Below, in pieces: positions 19,753 through 28,422 of a stretch of DNA of 64,000 nt. Positions within the stretch are counted from its first letter, which is position 1. Each line of letters opens with the position of its first letter. Source of the stretch: CAJCIS01 sp965276755 (GTDB lineage: Bacteria; Pseudomonadota; Alphaproteobacteria; Acetobacterales; Acetobacteraceae); assembly GCA_965276755.1 (NCBI GenBank), contig OZ255625.1:3100001-3164000 (forward strand), given 5' to 3'. The notes beneath the pieces were generated by a model. That model was given only the letters and a program-made list of their open reading frames with translations, was not told the origin of the DNA and did no database searches. Position numbers and translations under genes: made by a program.

Positions 19753-20406
19753 ATGTCGCCCGGCCAGTTGCCGATCGCCCTGATCCTGTTCGGCATGATC
19801 GCGTTGTTCCTGGTGCTGCGCCTGCGCAGCATTCTGGGCAAGCGCCAGGGGTTTGAGGGCGTGCCCGAGATCGGCGCCCGCCGGCCGAGCGCGCCCGTGC
19901 TGGAGGGGCGCGCAGAGCCGCCCCCGCCCTCGCCCCGCAAGATGCCTGATGCGGCAAGTCCCACCGGCCAGGCGCTGGCGGCCATGCGCGCCATCGACCG
20001 CCATTTCGATGGCGCCACTTTTCTCTCGGGCGCCGAAGGGGCGTTCCGCCTGATCGTGACCAGCTTTGCCAATGGCGATCGCGACAAGCTGCGCCCGTTG
20101 CTGACCGCTGATACATACGCGGCCTTCGAAGCCGCCATCTCCGCCCGCCAGGCCGCGGGCCAAACGCAGCGCACCGAAATTCGCAGTATCCTGGAGGCTG
20201 GCGTCGATGACGCGTCCCTCCAGGGCAGCCTGGCGCATATCACCGTGCGCTTCGTGTCCCACCAGATCACGCTGACCACAGCCAGCGACGGCACGATTGT
20301 CAGCGGCGCGGATGCCGTGACCGAACTTGTGGACATTTGGAGCTTCGAGCGGGACCTCAAGGGATCGGCACCGGTTTGGCGCCTGGCGGCTGCGCGCAAC
20401 GCTTGA
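19753..20406 (+). CDS. TIM44-like domain protein
   Basis: 217 aa from ATG 19753 (GGAG upstream). One N-terminal membrane helix (PIALILFGMIALFLVL), a Pro-rich linker, then a TIM44-like domain (GQALAAMRAIDRHFDGATFL, EGAFRLIVTSFANGD, VDIWSFERDL). In alphaproteobacteria this anchored protein is commonly upstream of mltA, as here, and is thought to be the ancestor of mitochondrial Tim44. Confidence 0.9.
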   Translation: MSPGQLPIALILFGMIALFLVLRLRSILGKRQGFEGVPEIGARRPSAPVLEGRAEPPPPSPRKMPDAASPTGQALAAMRAIDRHFDGATFLSGAEGAFRLIVTSFANGDRDKLRPLLTADTYAAFEAAISARQAAGQTQRTEIRSILEAGVDDASLQGSLAHITVRFVSHQITLTTASDGTIVSGADAVTELVDIWSFERDLKGSAPVWRLAAARNA

Positions 20407-20429
20407 TGCGGCTTGAGGCGAAAGGGAGG

Positions 20430-20512
20430 AGCCGGGGGCGATGTGCTTGCGCGGATCGGCGCATGCGCCGATTGCTTCCGCCCAAGCCCCCCAGCCCCCC
20501 CGTCTTTCTTTT
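20430..20512. repeat. REP-like element, extended-loop form (copy 6)
   Basis: One half-unit in which the GTGCC loop is replaced by a larger GC-rich hairpin (TCGGCGCATGCGCCGA core), ending in AAGCCCCCCAGCCCCCCCGTC. It reads into the mltA N-terminus and encodes the residues just before the hydrophobic part of its signal peptide. Confidence 0.75.
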
Positions 20513-21668
20513 CAGTTGGTTCCTGCTCCTCTGCCTTTTTGGCTGTGTTACTCGCCAGCCTATTTTGCCGCCTTTGACGCAATCCAGTTTTTCCAACTTG
20601 CCCGGCTGGTCCTCCGACGATCTTTCGGGTTTTGGTGCTATGCTTGCGCTGCAATGCCGCCGGCTCGCGCTGCTACCTGCCGACGCGTCCCTGGGCGGCG
20701 CAAGCGTGGCCCAGATTTATGCGGGGCGCGCCGGCAACTGGGCCGGTGCTTGCGCCGCATGGCGCGCATTGCCGCCCCACAGTGACCTGCACGGCTACTT
20801 TGCCACCTGGTTCCAACCCTACCGCGTAGGCGCCGCGGCCCTCGTCACCGGCTATTTCGAGCCTGTGCTGCATGGCGCGCTGCACCGCGGCGGCATCTAC
20901 CAGACGCCGGTGCTGGCGCGGCCGACTGATCTGGCGGAGGGCGGCACGCCAGATGCCCAAGGCAGGCCAGGGCTTGGCCGCGTCTCAGGCGGGCAGATCG
21001 TGCCCTATTACAGCCGCGCGGAGATCGAAGCAGGGGCGATGGGTGCGTCGGCAAATCCCGTTGCCTGGCTGGCTTCGCCCGAGGACCTCTTTTTCGCCCA
21101 AATTCAGGGTGCGGCGCGGCTTAGCCTGGCCGAGGGCGGCACGCTGCGCCTTGCCTTCGATGGCCGCAACGGCCGGCCCTATACGCCAATCGGCCGCGTG
21201 CTGGCCGAGCAGGGCGCGCTGCCGCCCGAGCAGATCAGCATGCAATCGATCCGCGCCTGGCTTGACGCGCATCCGGACCAAGCGGGCGCGGTGATGGACC
21301 GCAACGAAAGCTACGTCTTCTTTCGCGCCGTGCCCGACATCGACCCCACGCTGGGCCCCGCGGGTGCCATGGGCGTGGCGCTGACCGCGGGACGCTCGGC
21401 AGCGGTCGATCGCGCGTTCGTTCCGCTGGGCTCGCCGGTGTTCGTGGACAGTACGGTGCCGGATGGGCGCGTGTGGCAGCATCTGGTGCTGGCGCAGGAT
21501 CTGGGCTCGGCCATTGTCGGGCAGGCGCGGCTGGACGTGTTCATGGGCAGCGGGGAGGCGGCGGGCGCGTGGGCTGGGCGCATGCACCAGGCCGGGCGGT
21601 TGTGGCTGCTGCTGCCGCGACCGGCGGCGTCCTCTGCCCAGCAAGCGCAGGCTGTGGTGCAACGGTGA
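20463..21668 (+). CDS. mltA: Membrane-bound lytic murein transglycosylase A
   Basis: Cleaves the glycan strands of peptidoglycan to 1,6-anhydromuropeptides. 401 aa from ATG 20463. A type-II signal peptide ends in a lipobox (CLFGC, Cys28), so the mature protein is a lipoprotein. MltA/3D domain follows: LVTGYFEPVLHG, GRPYTPIGRVLAEQGALP, NESYVFFRAV, GPAGAMGVALTAGRSAAVD with the catalytic Asp in QDLGSAIVG. Residues ~5-14 (LPPKPPSPPV) come from a REP-like element. The downstream gene starts inside its stop codon (GTGA). Confidence 0.93.
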   Translation: MRRLLPPKPPSPPVFLFSWFLLLCLFGCVTRQPILPPLTQSSFSNLPGWSSDDLSGFGAMLALQCRRLALLPADASLGGASVAQIYAGRAGNWAGACAAWRALPPHSDLHGYFATWFQPYRVGAAALVTGYFEPVLHGALHRGGIYQTPVLARPTDLAEGGTPDAQGRPGLGRVSGGQIVPYYSRAEIEAGAMGASANPVAWLASPEDLFFAQIQGAARLSLAEGGTLRLAFDGRNGRPYTPIGRVLAEQGALPPEQISMQSIRAWLDAHPDQAGAVMDRNESYVFFRAVPDIDPTLGPAGAMGVALTAGRSAAVDRAFVPLGSPVFVDSTVPDGRVWQHLVLAQDLGSAIVGQARLDVFMGSGEAAGAWAGRMHQAGRLWLLLPRPAASSAQQAQAVVQR

Positions 21669-22117
21669 TCCTGGCCTTGCGCGCCATTCTGGTGGCTTTA
21701 GGAGGCGCTGCGCTGCTCATCTGCCTGTCGATCATGGTGCCCGGGCCGGGCTTTACCGCGGCATCGGCCGAGCATCTTTTCGATGCGCTGACAGGCTACC
21801 ACGGTCCCGATAGCGGTGCCTGGCCCGCGACGATGGACAGCGAACTGCGCTTCTACGCCCCATTCTGGGGCGCCTACGGCTTGTTGCTCCTCGATGCAGC
21901 GCGCGATTTACGCCGTCGCTCACGTCGAATCCCTTGGCTGGCCGGCCTCTTCTTCGTCGGCGGCCTCGGGCGCGCGATCTCCTGGATGTCGGTCGGCAGG
22001 CCGCACCCGTTCTTCGCCCTTCTGATGGCAATCGAGCTGATCCTGCCACCTGTGATCGTGCTTCTGTGGCTGGCCACGAACCGCGTGGGGACGAGGCGGC
22101 CGTCATCGGGATCATGA
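21665..22117 (+). CDS. DUF4345 membrane protein
   Basis: 150 aa with about four hydrophobic helices (ILVALGGAALLICLSI; FYAPFWGAYGLLLLDA; LAGLFFVGGLGRAISW; ELILPPVIVLLWLA). The pattern RFYAPFWGAYG...GGLGRAISW is that of DUF4345 proteins, function unknown. GTG 21665 overlaps the mltA stop by 4 nt, so it is probably coupled to mltA. Its end overlaps the convergent SDR gene by 6 nt. Confidence 0.8.
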   Translation: MILALRAILVALGGAALLICLSIMVPGPGFTAASAEHLFDALTGYHGPDSGAWPATMDSELRFYAPFWGAYGLLLLDAARDLRRRSRRIPWLAGLFFVGGLGRAISWMSVGRPHPFFALLMAIELILPPVIVLLWLATNRVGTRRPSSGS

Positions 22118-22876
22118 AGTCTCGCCAGCCGTATCGAACGCGATATCCCGCCGCCGTCTCACGAGGCTCTCCCCGCCATCCAGAACCAGCACCTGTCCGT
22201 TCAGCGCAGGCGTTTCGGCCGCAAACACCACCGCGTCCGCCAATTCGTCGGGCGTCGCACTGCGCCCCAGAGGCGGCGCATGCCAGGCGCGCGCAAAACC
22301 CGCTTCCGTCTGCTTGCCGCTGATCAGCGCAATGCCGGGTGCGACGCCGTTGACGCGCACGCGCCCGCCGAAGGCCATGGCCATCATGCGCGTGGCAGCC
22401 TCCAGCCCCATCTTGGCGACCGTATAGGTGAAGAAATCCGGGTTCAGTGCTGCCACCTTGTGGTCGAGCATGTTGACCACCGCACCCATATCCTGGCCCA
22501 GCGCACGCGCGACGTCGCGGGCCAGCAGCAATGGCGCTTCCAAATTCGGACGCATGTGGAAATCGAAATCCGCGGCTTCAAACCCCGCCGCGTCGTCATA
22601 GCGAAAGCTCGCCGCGTTATTGACCAGCAGGCGCACGGGTCCGATTGCTGCGGCACAGGCGGCAACCAGCCCGCCCACCGCGGCGCGGTCGCTCAGATCG
22701 GCTGCCAGCGCCGCCGCGGCATGTCCCTGTGCGCGCAACTCGGCAGCCAGCGCCTCGGCTTTGTCGATGGAGCGATGCGCATGCACGCCGACCGCATAGC
22801 CCTCTGCCGCCAGTCGCCGCGCAATCACGGCGCCGATGCGCACCGCCCCGCCCGTGACCAGCGCGGCACCCTTCAC
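22112..22876 (-). CDS. SDR oxidoreductase, pteridine-reductase (FolM)-like
   Basis: 254 aa from GTG 22876, which overlaps the folB stop (GTGA). Cofactor motif VTGGAVRIGAVIARRLA, LVNNAASFRYDD, and catalytic FTYTVAKMGLE (Tyr-x3-Lys). Coupling to folB and the GGAVRIG cofactor motif point to a FolM/pteridine-reductase type enzyme reducing dihydropterins. An unspecific SDR role is the alternative. Confidence 0.75.
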   Translation of the reverse strand: MKGAALVTGGAVRIGAVIARRLAAEGYAVGVHAHRSIDKAEALAAELRAQGHAAAALAADLSDRAAVGGLVAACAAAIGPVRLLVNNAASFRYDDAAGFEAADFDFHMRPNLEAPLLLARDVARALGQDMGAVVNMLDHKVAALNPDFFTYTVAKMGLEAATRMMAMAFGGRVRVNGVAPGIALISGKQTEAGFARAWHAPPLGRSATPDELADAVVFAAETPALNGQVLVLDGGESLVRRRRDIAFDTAGETS

Positions 22877-23310
22877 GGCGCGCGCACGCGAAACACCTCG
22901 ACCCCGGCTGCGGCTGCATCGTTGAAAATGTCGGGCTTGACCACACAGACGCGGCACGCCTGCACGGCCGCATTGTCGAAACAGGCGGCCACCAGTTCCT
23001 CGACCAGCGTTTCCAGCAGATCGACATGCGCGCGATCCGGCCAGGCGGCAATGGCGCGCCGCACCGGATCGTAATCGATGATGCCCGCACGCCCTGCGCC
23101 GTCCACGGGCCCGGCGGCATACGCAAACATTTCAGCGTTCACGATCAGTCGGGACGGGCGCTCGGGATGGCGCTCCCACGCATGCAGGCCCACGCTGGCC
23201 TGAACATGCACGTCGCGCAGCACCACGCGCACATGGCTGCGCGTGAAATCGAACGCAGGCGCCTCAGAGATTGGCCTGTTCCTCGAACGGCGGATCGTCG
23301 TTCGGCCCAT
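22873..23310 (-). CDS. folB: Dihydroneopterin aldolase
   Basis: Folate pathway enzyme that splits dihydroneopterin to 6-hydroxymethyl-dihydropterin. VVLRDVHVQASVGLHAWERHP matches the N-terminal FolB strand, with IIDYDPVRRAIAAW (Tyr near active site) and LLETLVEELVAACF. The start at 23310 overlaps the deaminase gene by 47 nt; a GTG about 24 codons in (SHVRVVL) may be the true start. Confidence 0.85.
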   Translation of the reverse strand: MGRTTIRRSRNRPISEAPAFDFTRSHVRVVLRDVHVQASVGLHAWERHPERPSRLIVNAEMFAYAAGPVDGAGRAGIIDYDPVRRAIAAWPDRAHVDLLETLVEELVAACFDNAAVQACRVCVVKPDIFNDAAAAGVEVFRVRAP

Positions 23311-23758
23311 AATACAATGCCGCGCATTCGTCTGCGAGCAGGCCGCCTTCCATCACCAGATCGCCGCGATAGGCGTCGCGGATATAATCCTGGGTGCTGA
23401 GATGGCGGTCCTCGAAATAGAGCTTGTGCACCTGGTCGCGTTCGGCGCCATAGACGATGCGGCCGATCTTGGCCCAGATGCTTGCCATGCTGCACATGCC
23501 GCAGGGCTGCAGCGTGCTGTAGAGCGTGGCGCCACGCAGCTCCCAATTGCCGATGGTCTGGCCGGCGCGGCGCATCGCCACCACCTCGCCATGCGCGGTT
23601 GGGTCGTGATTGCCCTGGGTTTCGTTGTGGCCCTCGCCGATGATCTTGCCGTCGAGCACGATCACGCTGCCGATCGGCGAGCCGCCGGGGTCGCGATCGC
23701 CCGCCTGCGCCAGGGCGATGGCGCGGCGCATGTAGGTGTGGTCTTCTGGGGAGAACAT
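23264..23758 (-). CDS. Nucleoside deaminase (CDA fold)
   Basis: 164 aa from ATG 23758. Zinc site THGEVVAMRRAG (His-x-Glu) and LQPCGMCSMAS (PCxxC) of the cytidine/guanine deaminase fold. The HGE and C-terminal ALYYGPNDDPPFEEQ fit free-nucleoside or guanine deaminases better than tRNA-specific TadA, which has HAE. Upstream of folB/folM on the same strand with overlap. Confidence 0.85.
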   Translation of the reverse strand: MFSPEDHTYMRRAIALAQAGDRDPGGSPIGSVIVLDGKIIGEGHNETQGNHDPTAHGEVVAMRRAGQTIGNWELRGATLYSTLQPCGMCSMASIWAKIGRIVYGAERDQVHKLYFEDRHLSTQDYIRDAYRGDLVMEGGLLADECAALYYGPNDDPPFEEQANL

Positions 23759-23778
23759 GTTGGCCTGACAGTAAGGTT

Positions 23779-23800
23779 GTTCTTTTTTGAAAAAAAGAAC
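23779..23800. terminator. A/T-rich hairpin upstream of deaminase
   Basis: GTTCTTTTTT/GA/AAAAAAGAAC with CAAAAAACTTTT tail. One of an inverted pair with the hairpin at 23855 in the gap between the ankyrin and deaminase genes. Confidence 0.55.
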
Positions 23801-23854
23801 CAAAAAACTTTTACTGGTTAGCGCGGCGCGTACCTAAACTGACAAACGTTTTTG

Positions 23855-23874
23855 CTTCTTTTTTCAAAAAGAAG
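23855..23874. terminator. A/T-rich hairpin after the ankyrin gene
   Basis: GCTTCTTTTTTC/AAAAAGAAG, 12 bp past the ankyrin-gene stop; probable terminator for that gene. Confidence 0.55.
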
Positions 23875-23885
23875 TTCTTCCTTCC

Positions 23886-24479
23886 TTAAAACCCGTTGAA
23901 CCCCACAGCCGGATTAGGCTGTCCCGGATCTACCATCGCCGGCGCCTGCACGGCCACGCGCGTCACATGCGCCGCGGCATGGTGGTGCGAAGCGCCTTTC
24001 GCCGGCGCGGCCTGCGCCGCCACGCGCGTGATATGCGGCCGGCCGCCGCCGCCTACGGCGCTGCGCATCGACAGCAGCAGGAAGGTGATGTCGTTGCGAT
24101 TGGCCTCGATCGCGGCATCGGTCGGCGTCTGGCCCAAGACGTTATGGGAATCGAGCTGCGCGCCGCGGCTGATGGCATCGCGCGCGCCTGCGGCATCGCC
24201 GCGGTTGATGGCATCGAAGAGCGCGTCATTGGGCGACATCTCGGCCGCGTTCTTGCTTGCCGGTGCAGCCTCGCCCGCGGAGACAGCACCTGGGATGGCC
24301 GGTGGCGGCGCCTTGGCTGCGGCTTCCTTTTCCTGCTCGGCGCGCTTGGCGCGCTCCTGCGCGTCGGCCTGGGCCTCGGCCTCCTTCTGCGCCTGGGTCT
24401 CCGCGTAGGCGGGCATGGCGGCGGCGGTCAGATACAGGGCGGCCAGGGCAGCGCTGGCGGCGGCGGCAATACGGATCAT
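23886..24479 (-). CDS. Secreted ankyrin-repeat protein
   Basis: 197 aa. Sec signal peptide MIRIAAAASAALAALYLTAA ending near PAYA-ET, then a charged Ala/Glu/Lys-rich helix (QAQKEAEAQADAQERAKRAEQEKEAAAK), then one to two ankyrin repeats (NDALFDAINRGDAAGARDAISRGAQLD; NVLGQTPTDAAIEANRNDI). The tail has two similar HITRVAAQA / HVTRVAVQA motifs. Periplasmic; role unknown. Confidence 0.8.
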   Translation of the reverse strand: MIRIAAAASAALAALYLTAAAMPAYAETQAQKEAEAQADAQERAKRAEQEKEAAAKAPPPAIPGAVSAGEAAPASKNAAEMSPNDALFDAINRGDAAGARDAISRGAQLDSHNVLGQTPTDAAIEANRNDITFLLLSMRSAVGGGGRPHITRVAAQAAPAKGASHHHAAAHVTRVAVQAPAMVDPGQPNPAVGFNGF

Positions 24480-24729
24480 GGCGGGTTCCGAGTATGGCTG
24501 GCCCGCGCTATAGCAGACTGCCCGCGCCGCCGCAAAAGGCTTGCGATCACATCCTGAAGGCAAAAGATCAACGTTCTGCCCGGCCTCACGTGCCCGACCG
24601 TGTTATCGGGTCCAGGCGCACCACGCGGGAGCGGGACAAGCGCCACAGCGGCGACCGAGCCAATCTGGATGCAGGCGGTAACAATTCAGCCTGCTGCGCG
24701 TTGTGGCCGCATCAAGGGGAGACGACAGG

Positions 24730-25314
24730 ATGAAGCTTTATTATGCACCAGGCGCGTGCAGCCTGGCCGACCATATCGCATTGCACGAGGCGGGGCTTGC
24801 CTTCCAGCACGAGAAAGTGGATTTGAAGTCCAAGCGCACAGAAAGTGGCGCCGACTTCAATACAATCAATCCAAAGGGGTATGTTCCTGCGCTCACCATT
24901 GACTCAGGAGAGACGCTTACGGAAAACCTGGCGATACTCGACTGGATTGCCCATCAGGATAGTGCCCTGAAGCCTTCGGGGACAATGGGCCACACCCACC
25001 TTCTGGAAGTGCTCGCCTACATTTCGTCCGAGATACACAAAGGTTTCAAGCCATTCTTCTCGGGCGCCGGCGATGACGAAAAGAAGAAGGCCGGCGAGGC
25101 GATCCTGAAGCGTATGGCCTATCTCTCCGACACGATGCAGGGTGATTTCCTTTTCGGTACTGACGTGGGTGTGGCTGATTGCTACCTGTTCGTCATGCTT
25201 TTGTGGGCGCGCAAGAATGAGCTCGATGTGCCGACCAAACTGGCCGCTTATCGTGACCGGATGATGGGGCTTAAATCGGTGCGCACGGCGATGACGCATG
25301 AAGGCCTGATTTAA
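24730..25314 (+). CDS. Glutathione S-transferase
   Basis: 194 aa beta-class-like GST. ATG 24730 follows AGGGGAGACGACAGG. The thioredoxin-fold N-terminal domain has MKLYYAPGACSLADHIALHEAG and NPKGYVPAL (cis-Pro) with ETLTENLAILDWIA (Glu-Asn glutathione contact); the helical C-terminal domain ends GTDVGVADCYLFVMLLWA. Detoxification or stress role likely. First gene of the accessory region. Confidence 0.92.
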   Translation: MKLYYAPGACSLADHIALHEAGLAFQHEKVDLKSKRTESGADFNTINPKGYVPALTIDSGETLTENLAILDWIAHQDSALKPSGTMGHTHLLEVLAYISSEIHKGFKPFFSGAGDDEKKKAGEAILKRMAYLSDTMQGDFLFGTDVGVADCYLFVMLLWARKNELDVPTKLAAYRDRMMGLKSVRTAMTHEGLI

Positions 25315-25391
25315 CGGCTCGATTGCCGGGTGCTATGGCGGTGACCGGGGAGGCAGGTCAGCAAGTCTTGACGCCACCATTGAGATGCCTC

Positions 25392-25958
25392 TCAGACCGA
25401 AGCGGACGGCTCCCTGCACGCCGCCAGCACCTCGCGGGCCGTATCGGGGTCACTGGCCCGGGCGATCATCACTGCCCCCGCCATCATCGCGATCTGCCGC
25501 GTCGCACGGATCCGTCTCACGCGCTGTGAGCCTGACGTTCCTCGAGTCAGGAGAGCGATTATGCGGCGGACGCCTGCACCAAAGCGCGCCTTCAACAGCT
25601 CCGCTCCACGCGCGACGTCGTTGCTCAGAGCCGCAATCGGACAGCCGATGGCCGAGGATGCAACATGGCGGTCCGACAGGTAGAATTGCCGGAAATCGGC
25701 TGCGAGCGCGTCAGCCTCGGTCGCTTTCGATTTGGGTTCGAGCATTTCGGCAATCTCCTCGAATGCGCGATCGAGCGCGGCGACCAGCATCGTGTCCTTC
25801 GAGTCGAAGTGCTTATAGAAGCCGCCATGCGTAAACCCGGCATCCTTCATCACGTCGCTGACGCTCGCACCCTCGATGCCGCCAAGTCTGAAGAGTCTTG
25901 CTGCACTCGCGATGATACGCAAATGGCTGCGGTCTTTCTCCTCCTGCGACATCCTCAT
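25392..25958 (-). CDS. TetR/AcrR-family repressor (paralogue of the one at 40510)
   Basis: 188 aa from ATG 25958. HTH: SHLRIIASAARLFRLGGIEGASVSDVMKDAGFTHGGFYKHFDSKD. The ligand domain has the conserved IGCPIAALSNDVARG. Roughly 70% identical by eye to the TetR encoded at 40510 on the opposite strand. Upstream on its own strand is TTGACA-17-TAGACT. Divergent from an ICMT-like gene, its probable target. Confidence 0.88.
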   Translation of the reverse strand: MRMSQEEKDRSHLRIIASAARLFRLGGIEGASVSDVMKDAGFTHGGFYKHFDSKDTMLVAALDRAFEEIAEMLEPKSKATEADALAADFRQFYLSDRHVASSAIGCPIAALSNDVARGAELLKARFGAGVRRIIALLTRGTSGSQRVRRIRATRQIAMMAGAVMIARASDPDTAREVLAACREPSASV

Positions 25959-26074
25959 TGTTCGGCTCGACCTTTTATGCTTGACAAAATGGAGTCTAGT
26001 CGTCATCCATAAGGGTGTCAATCATCATCCAAGAAGGGATTTGCAGCCTTGTCCCATCCAGACGGCCTTCCGTG

Positions 26075-26536
26075 ATGCGTGGACTGGAAAATCGCATTCC
26101 GCCGCCGCTGTTGATGCTCGGCATCGGGATTTTGATGGGTGCGACGCTGTTGAGTGCTGAGCCCGCATGGATTTCTGCGGGCATAAGACTGGGGCTGGCA
26201 GTCATTTTCTTCGTTGCCGCGGGGCTGTTCGGCCTTCCGGCATTCCTGGCTTTCGGCAAGGCCAAGACCACCATTGATCCGGTGCATGTCGATCGCGCGT
26301 CGAACTTGGTGACCTCAGGCATATACCGCCTCACGCGAAACCCGATGTATGTTGGTTTGTCCTTGCTGCTTTTCTCATGGTCCGGATGGCTGGGCCGCCC
26401 GCTTTCGACAGTTGGCCCGATTGCCTTCATCGCGTTCATAAATCGGTTTCAGATCGTTCCGGAGGAGCGAGCGCTCGCCTCCATGTTCGGCCAGGCCTAC
26501 ACCGATTACCGACAATCCGTACGTCGCTGGTTTTAA
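26075..26536 (+). CDS. Isoprenylcysteine-methyltransferase-like membrane protein
   Basis: 153 aa with four hydrophobic stretches. The conserved block SGIYRLTRNPMYVGLSLLLFSW and VPEERALASMFGQAYTDYRQSVRRW is the SAM/phospholipid methyltransferase (PEMT/ICMT-like) signature, possibly modifying a lipid or membrane substrate. ATG 26075 is preferred to a GTG at 26015 that would add a non-conserved, charged leader. Divergent from a TetR gene. Confidence 0.8.
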   Translation: MRGLENRIPPPLLMLGIGILMGATLLSAEPAWISAGIRLGLAVIFFVAAGLFGLPAFLAFGKAKTTIDPVHVDRASNLVTSGIYRLTRNPMYVGLSLLLFSWSGWLGRPLSTVGPIAFIAFINRFQIVPEERALASMFGQAYTDYRQSVRRWF

Positions 26537-26897
26537 GGCGTGATCGCGAGGCCGAACTCGGCGTGCGGCGGGAAGATGTCGTCATCGGCCTGGTGCCGGT
26601 GAATGCCGACGATTGGTCCTTTGGCAATGGCGAGGCGTCCCTAGTCGGCATCGACATGGCCGGAATCGTGGAAGAGGTGGGCTCAGGGGGTCACCCGATG
26701 TCAGCGCGGCGATGACGTGTATGGCATGATCGGCGGCGTCGGCGGTGTGCAGGGCTCGCTGGCAGAATATGCGGCGGTCGATGCAGACCTGCTGGCACGC
26801 AAGCCCGCGAATTTTCCAATGCGCGAGGCGGCTGCATTGGCGCTGGCCGTCATCGCCGCATGAGAGGGTCTGGTTGACCGGGCAAATGTGGCGGCGA
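26537..26897 (+). pseudogene. Zinc/quinone-type alcohol dehydrogenase (MDR) remnant
   Basis: Translated pieces match an MDR N-terminal half: VVIGLVPVNADDW, SLVGIDMAGIVEEVGSG, then in another frame VTRCQRGDDVYGMIGGVGG, GSLAEYAAVDADLLARKP and MREAAALALAVIAA. There is a frameshift near 26690, and a TGA replaces the Trp of the usual AWEGLVDRA at about 26861. The gene ends at a REP-like element; the nucleotide-binding half is gone. Confidence 0.8.
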
Positions 26898-27043
26898 GAA
26901 AGGTTGGGGGAGATGTGCCATCCCCCCCCAAACCCCCCGTCATCATTTAGGGCGAGTCCTGATAAATGACGGGTGGTTTGGGGAGGATGGCACATCTCCC
27001 CCAACCTTTCTTGAGAGTCAATCTTTCTGCGGCTTGGTATAAT
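26898..27043. repeat. REP-like pair with one MITE arm (copy 7)
   Basis: Left hairpin around GTGCC, right hairpin TTGGGGAGGAT/GGCAC/ATCTCCCCCAA, followed by GAGAGTCAATCTTTCTGCGG and TTGGTATA, the same right arm as in copies 8 and 9. No matching left arm is visible; it is probably truncated at the pseudogene junction. Confidence 0.75.
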
Positions 27044-27091
27044 GCAGCAAGGTTTCGCGCTCACTCAGCCGGCGACGAGACGCACGAAAGC

Positions 27092-27197
27092 CTGGAGCAC
27101 GTTCGACGCTGACAGAAACGCCGAACACGCTCCAGCTCCTTGTTTTAGAACATATTTTTCGGACGGGTTGATCCCATCTGGTCCGAACATGCTCTAG
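27092..27197. repeat. Second palindromic repeat type
   Basis: CTGGAGCACGTTCG (27092) faces CGAACACGCTCCAG (27122). A second similar arm GGTCCGAACATGCTCTAG follows at ~27180, with an AGAACAT...CGGACGGG stretch between. It resembles GAGCATGTTCGG-type intergenic palindromes common in Rhizobiales genomes. The 243-bp gap holds no gene. Confidence 0.65.
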
Positions 27198-27255
27198 CTG
27201 CACGTCCAGTCTGATAAGCGAGCTTTCGACGGAAAAAAGGCAACTAGTTGCGTGA

Positions 27256-28341
27256 TCATTCGCGCTGTTCGTTCCATCCGGCGACTTGATGGCCGCCGAA
27301 GACCATGCGGCGGATCGCCGGCTGTGCCAGTCCAGAACTAAACCCGAGCGCCGGCGCGCTAGCCTCGTCAAGGTGTTTGGCTTGAGCGCCACTGAAGCGA
27401 AGTTCCGTTGCGGCGATATTACTCTCCAATTGCGACACCTTACTCGCGCCGATCAACGTCGAGGCGACCCCGCCGCGTGACAGGGTCCAGGCGAGTGCGA
27501 CCTGCGCTGCTGGCCGATTGAGCTCCGCAGCCACGGCTTTCAGCGCGTCGAGGATGTCCCAGTTGCGATCAACGAACTTGCTGTTGCCGAACGGGTTCGC
27601 GCCGCTCAGCCGGCCGGTTTCGGCCGTGTTCCCGCGCTGGTATTTGCCTGACAAGAAGCCCCCGGCCAGGGGGCTCCACGGCATGATGCCCATGCCGCCC
27701 TCCCGCGCCACGGGAAAATGCTCGGCCTCCACGTCGCGCGCGACCAGCGAGTATTCGAGCTGCAGCGCGATCGGGCCGGGCACGCGCCGCTCGGACGCAA
27801 TGGTGGCCGCCTTCATCGCCAGCCAGGCGGGCATGTCCGACAAGCCGTAGTAGCGGATCTTGCCGGCTCGCACGAAGTCACCGAGCGTCTGCACGATTTC
27901 CTCGATTGGTGTCACGCCGTCCCAGATGTGCATCCAGTAAACGTCGATGTAGTCGGTCCCCAGCCGCCTTAGCGAGGCGTCGAGCGCCCGGTGGATGTTC
28001 TTGGCGCCGGCGCCGCCCGCATTGGGGTTGCCCCCGCCCGCCTGCGTCGCGCTCAGCGGGCTGGCTGAGCCATTGAAGGCGAACTTGGTAGCCAGAACGA
28101 TGTCGTCGCGCGCGCCGCTGTCGGCGATGAACCGGCCGAGAAGTCTCTCGCTCTCGCCACCCGAATAGATGTCGGCGGTATCAACAAAATTACCGCCCGC
28201 CGCACGGTAGGCATTAAAGATCGCCCGCGAAGTCGATTCGTCCGCGCCCCATTCGCCGGGACCAAAGGTCATCGTCCCCAGCGCGAGCGGGCTGACGACG
28301 AGGCCGGAGCGGCCGAGCGTACGAAAATCGGTGAGAGACAT
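27256..28341 (-). CDS. Aldo/keto reductase
   Basis: 361 aa NADPH-dependent carbonyl reductase of the YdjG/YghZ-like group. TIM-barrel motifs: GTMTFGPGEWGADE, FVDTADIYSGGESERLLG (Asp/Tyr), VLATKFAF (Lys), YIDVYWMHIWD (His), then NADPH-binding VASTLIGASKVSQLESN. Divergent from its likely regulator at 28423. Substrate unknown. Confidence 0.92.
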   Translation of the reverse strand: MSLTDFRTLGRSGLVVSPLALGTMTFGPGEWGADESTSRAIFNAYRAAGGNFVDTADIYSGGESERLLGRFIADSGARDDIVLATKFAFNGSASPLSATQAGGGNPNAGGAGAKNIHRALDASLRRLGTDYIDVYWMHIWDGVTPIEEIVQTLGDFVRAGKIRYYGLSDMPAWLAMKAATIASERRVPGPIALQLEYSLVARDVEAEHFPVAREGGMGIMPWSPLAGGFLSGKYQRGNTAETGRLSGANPFGNSKFVDRNWDILDALKAVAAELNRPAAQVALAWTLSRGGVASTLIGASKVSQLESNIAATELRFSGAQAKHLDEASAPALGFSSGLAQPAIRRMVFGGHQVAGWNEQRE

Positions 28342-28373
28342 GGCCTGCTACTTTCCTAGCGTTCGATACGGAA

Positions 28374-28384
28374 CCTATGATAGG
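28374..28384. promoter_or_regulatory. Candidate TetR operator in the AKR/TetR divergent gap
   Basis: An 11-bp perfect inverted repeat CCTAT-G-ATAGG in the 81-bp gap between the aldo/keto reductase and tetR genes, overlapping a TATGAT -10-like hexamer. Suggests one operator repressing both. Inferred. Confidence 0.4.
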
Positions 28385-28422
28385 CTGATCGACAGCTGTC
28401 AACCTCTTTCAGAGCGTTCACT

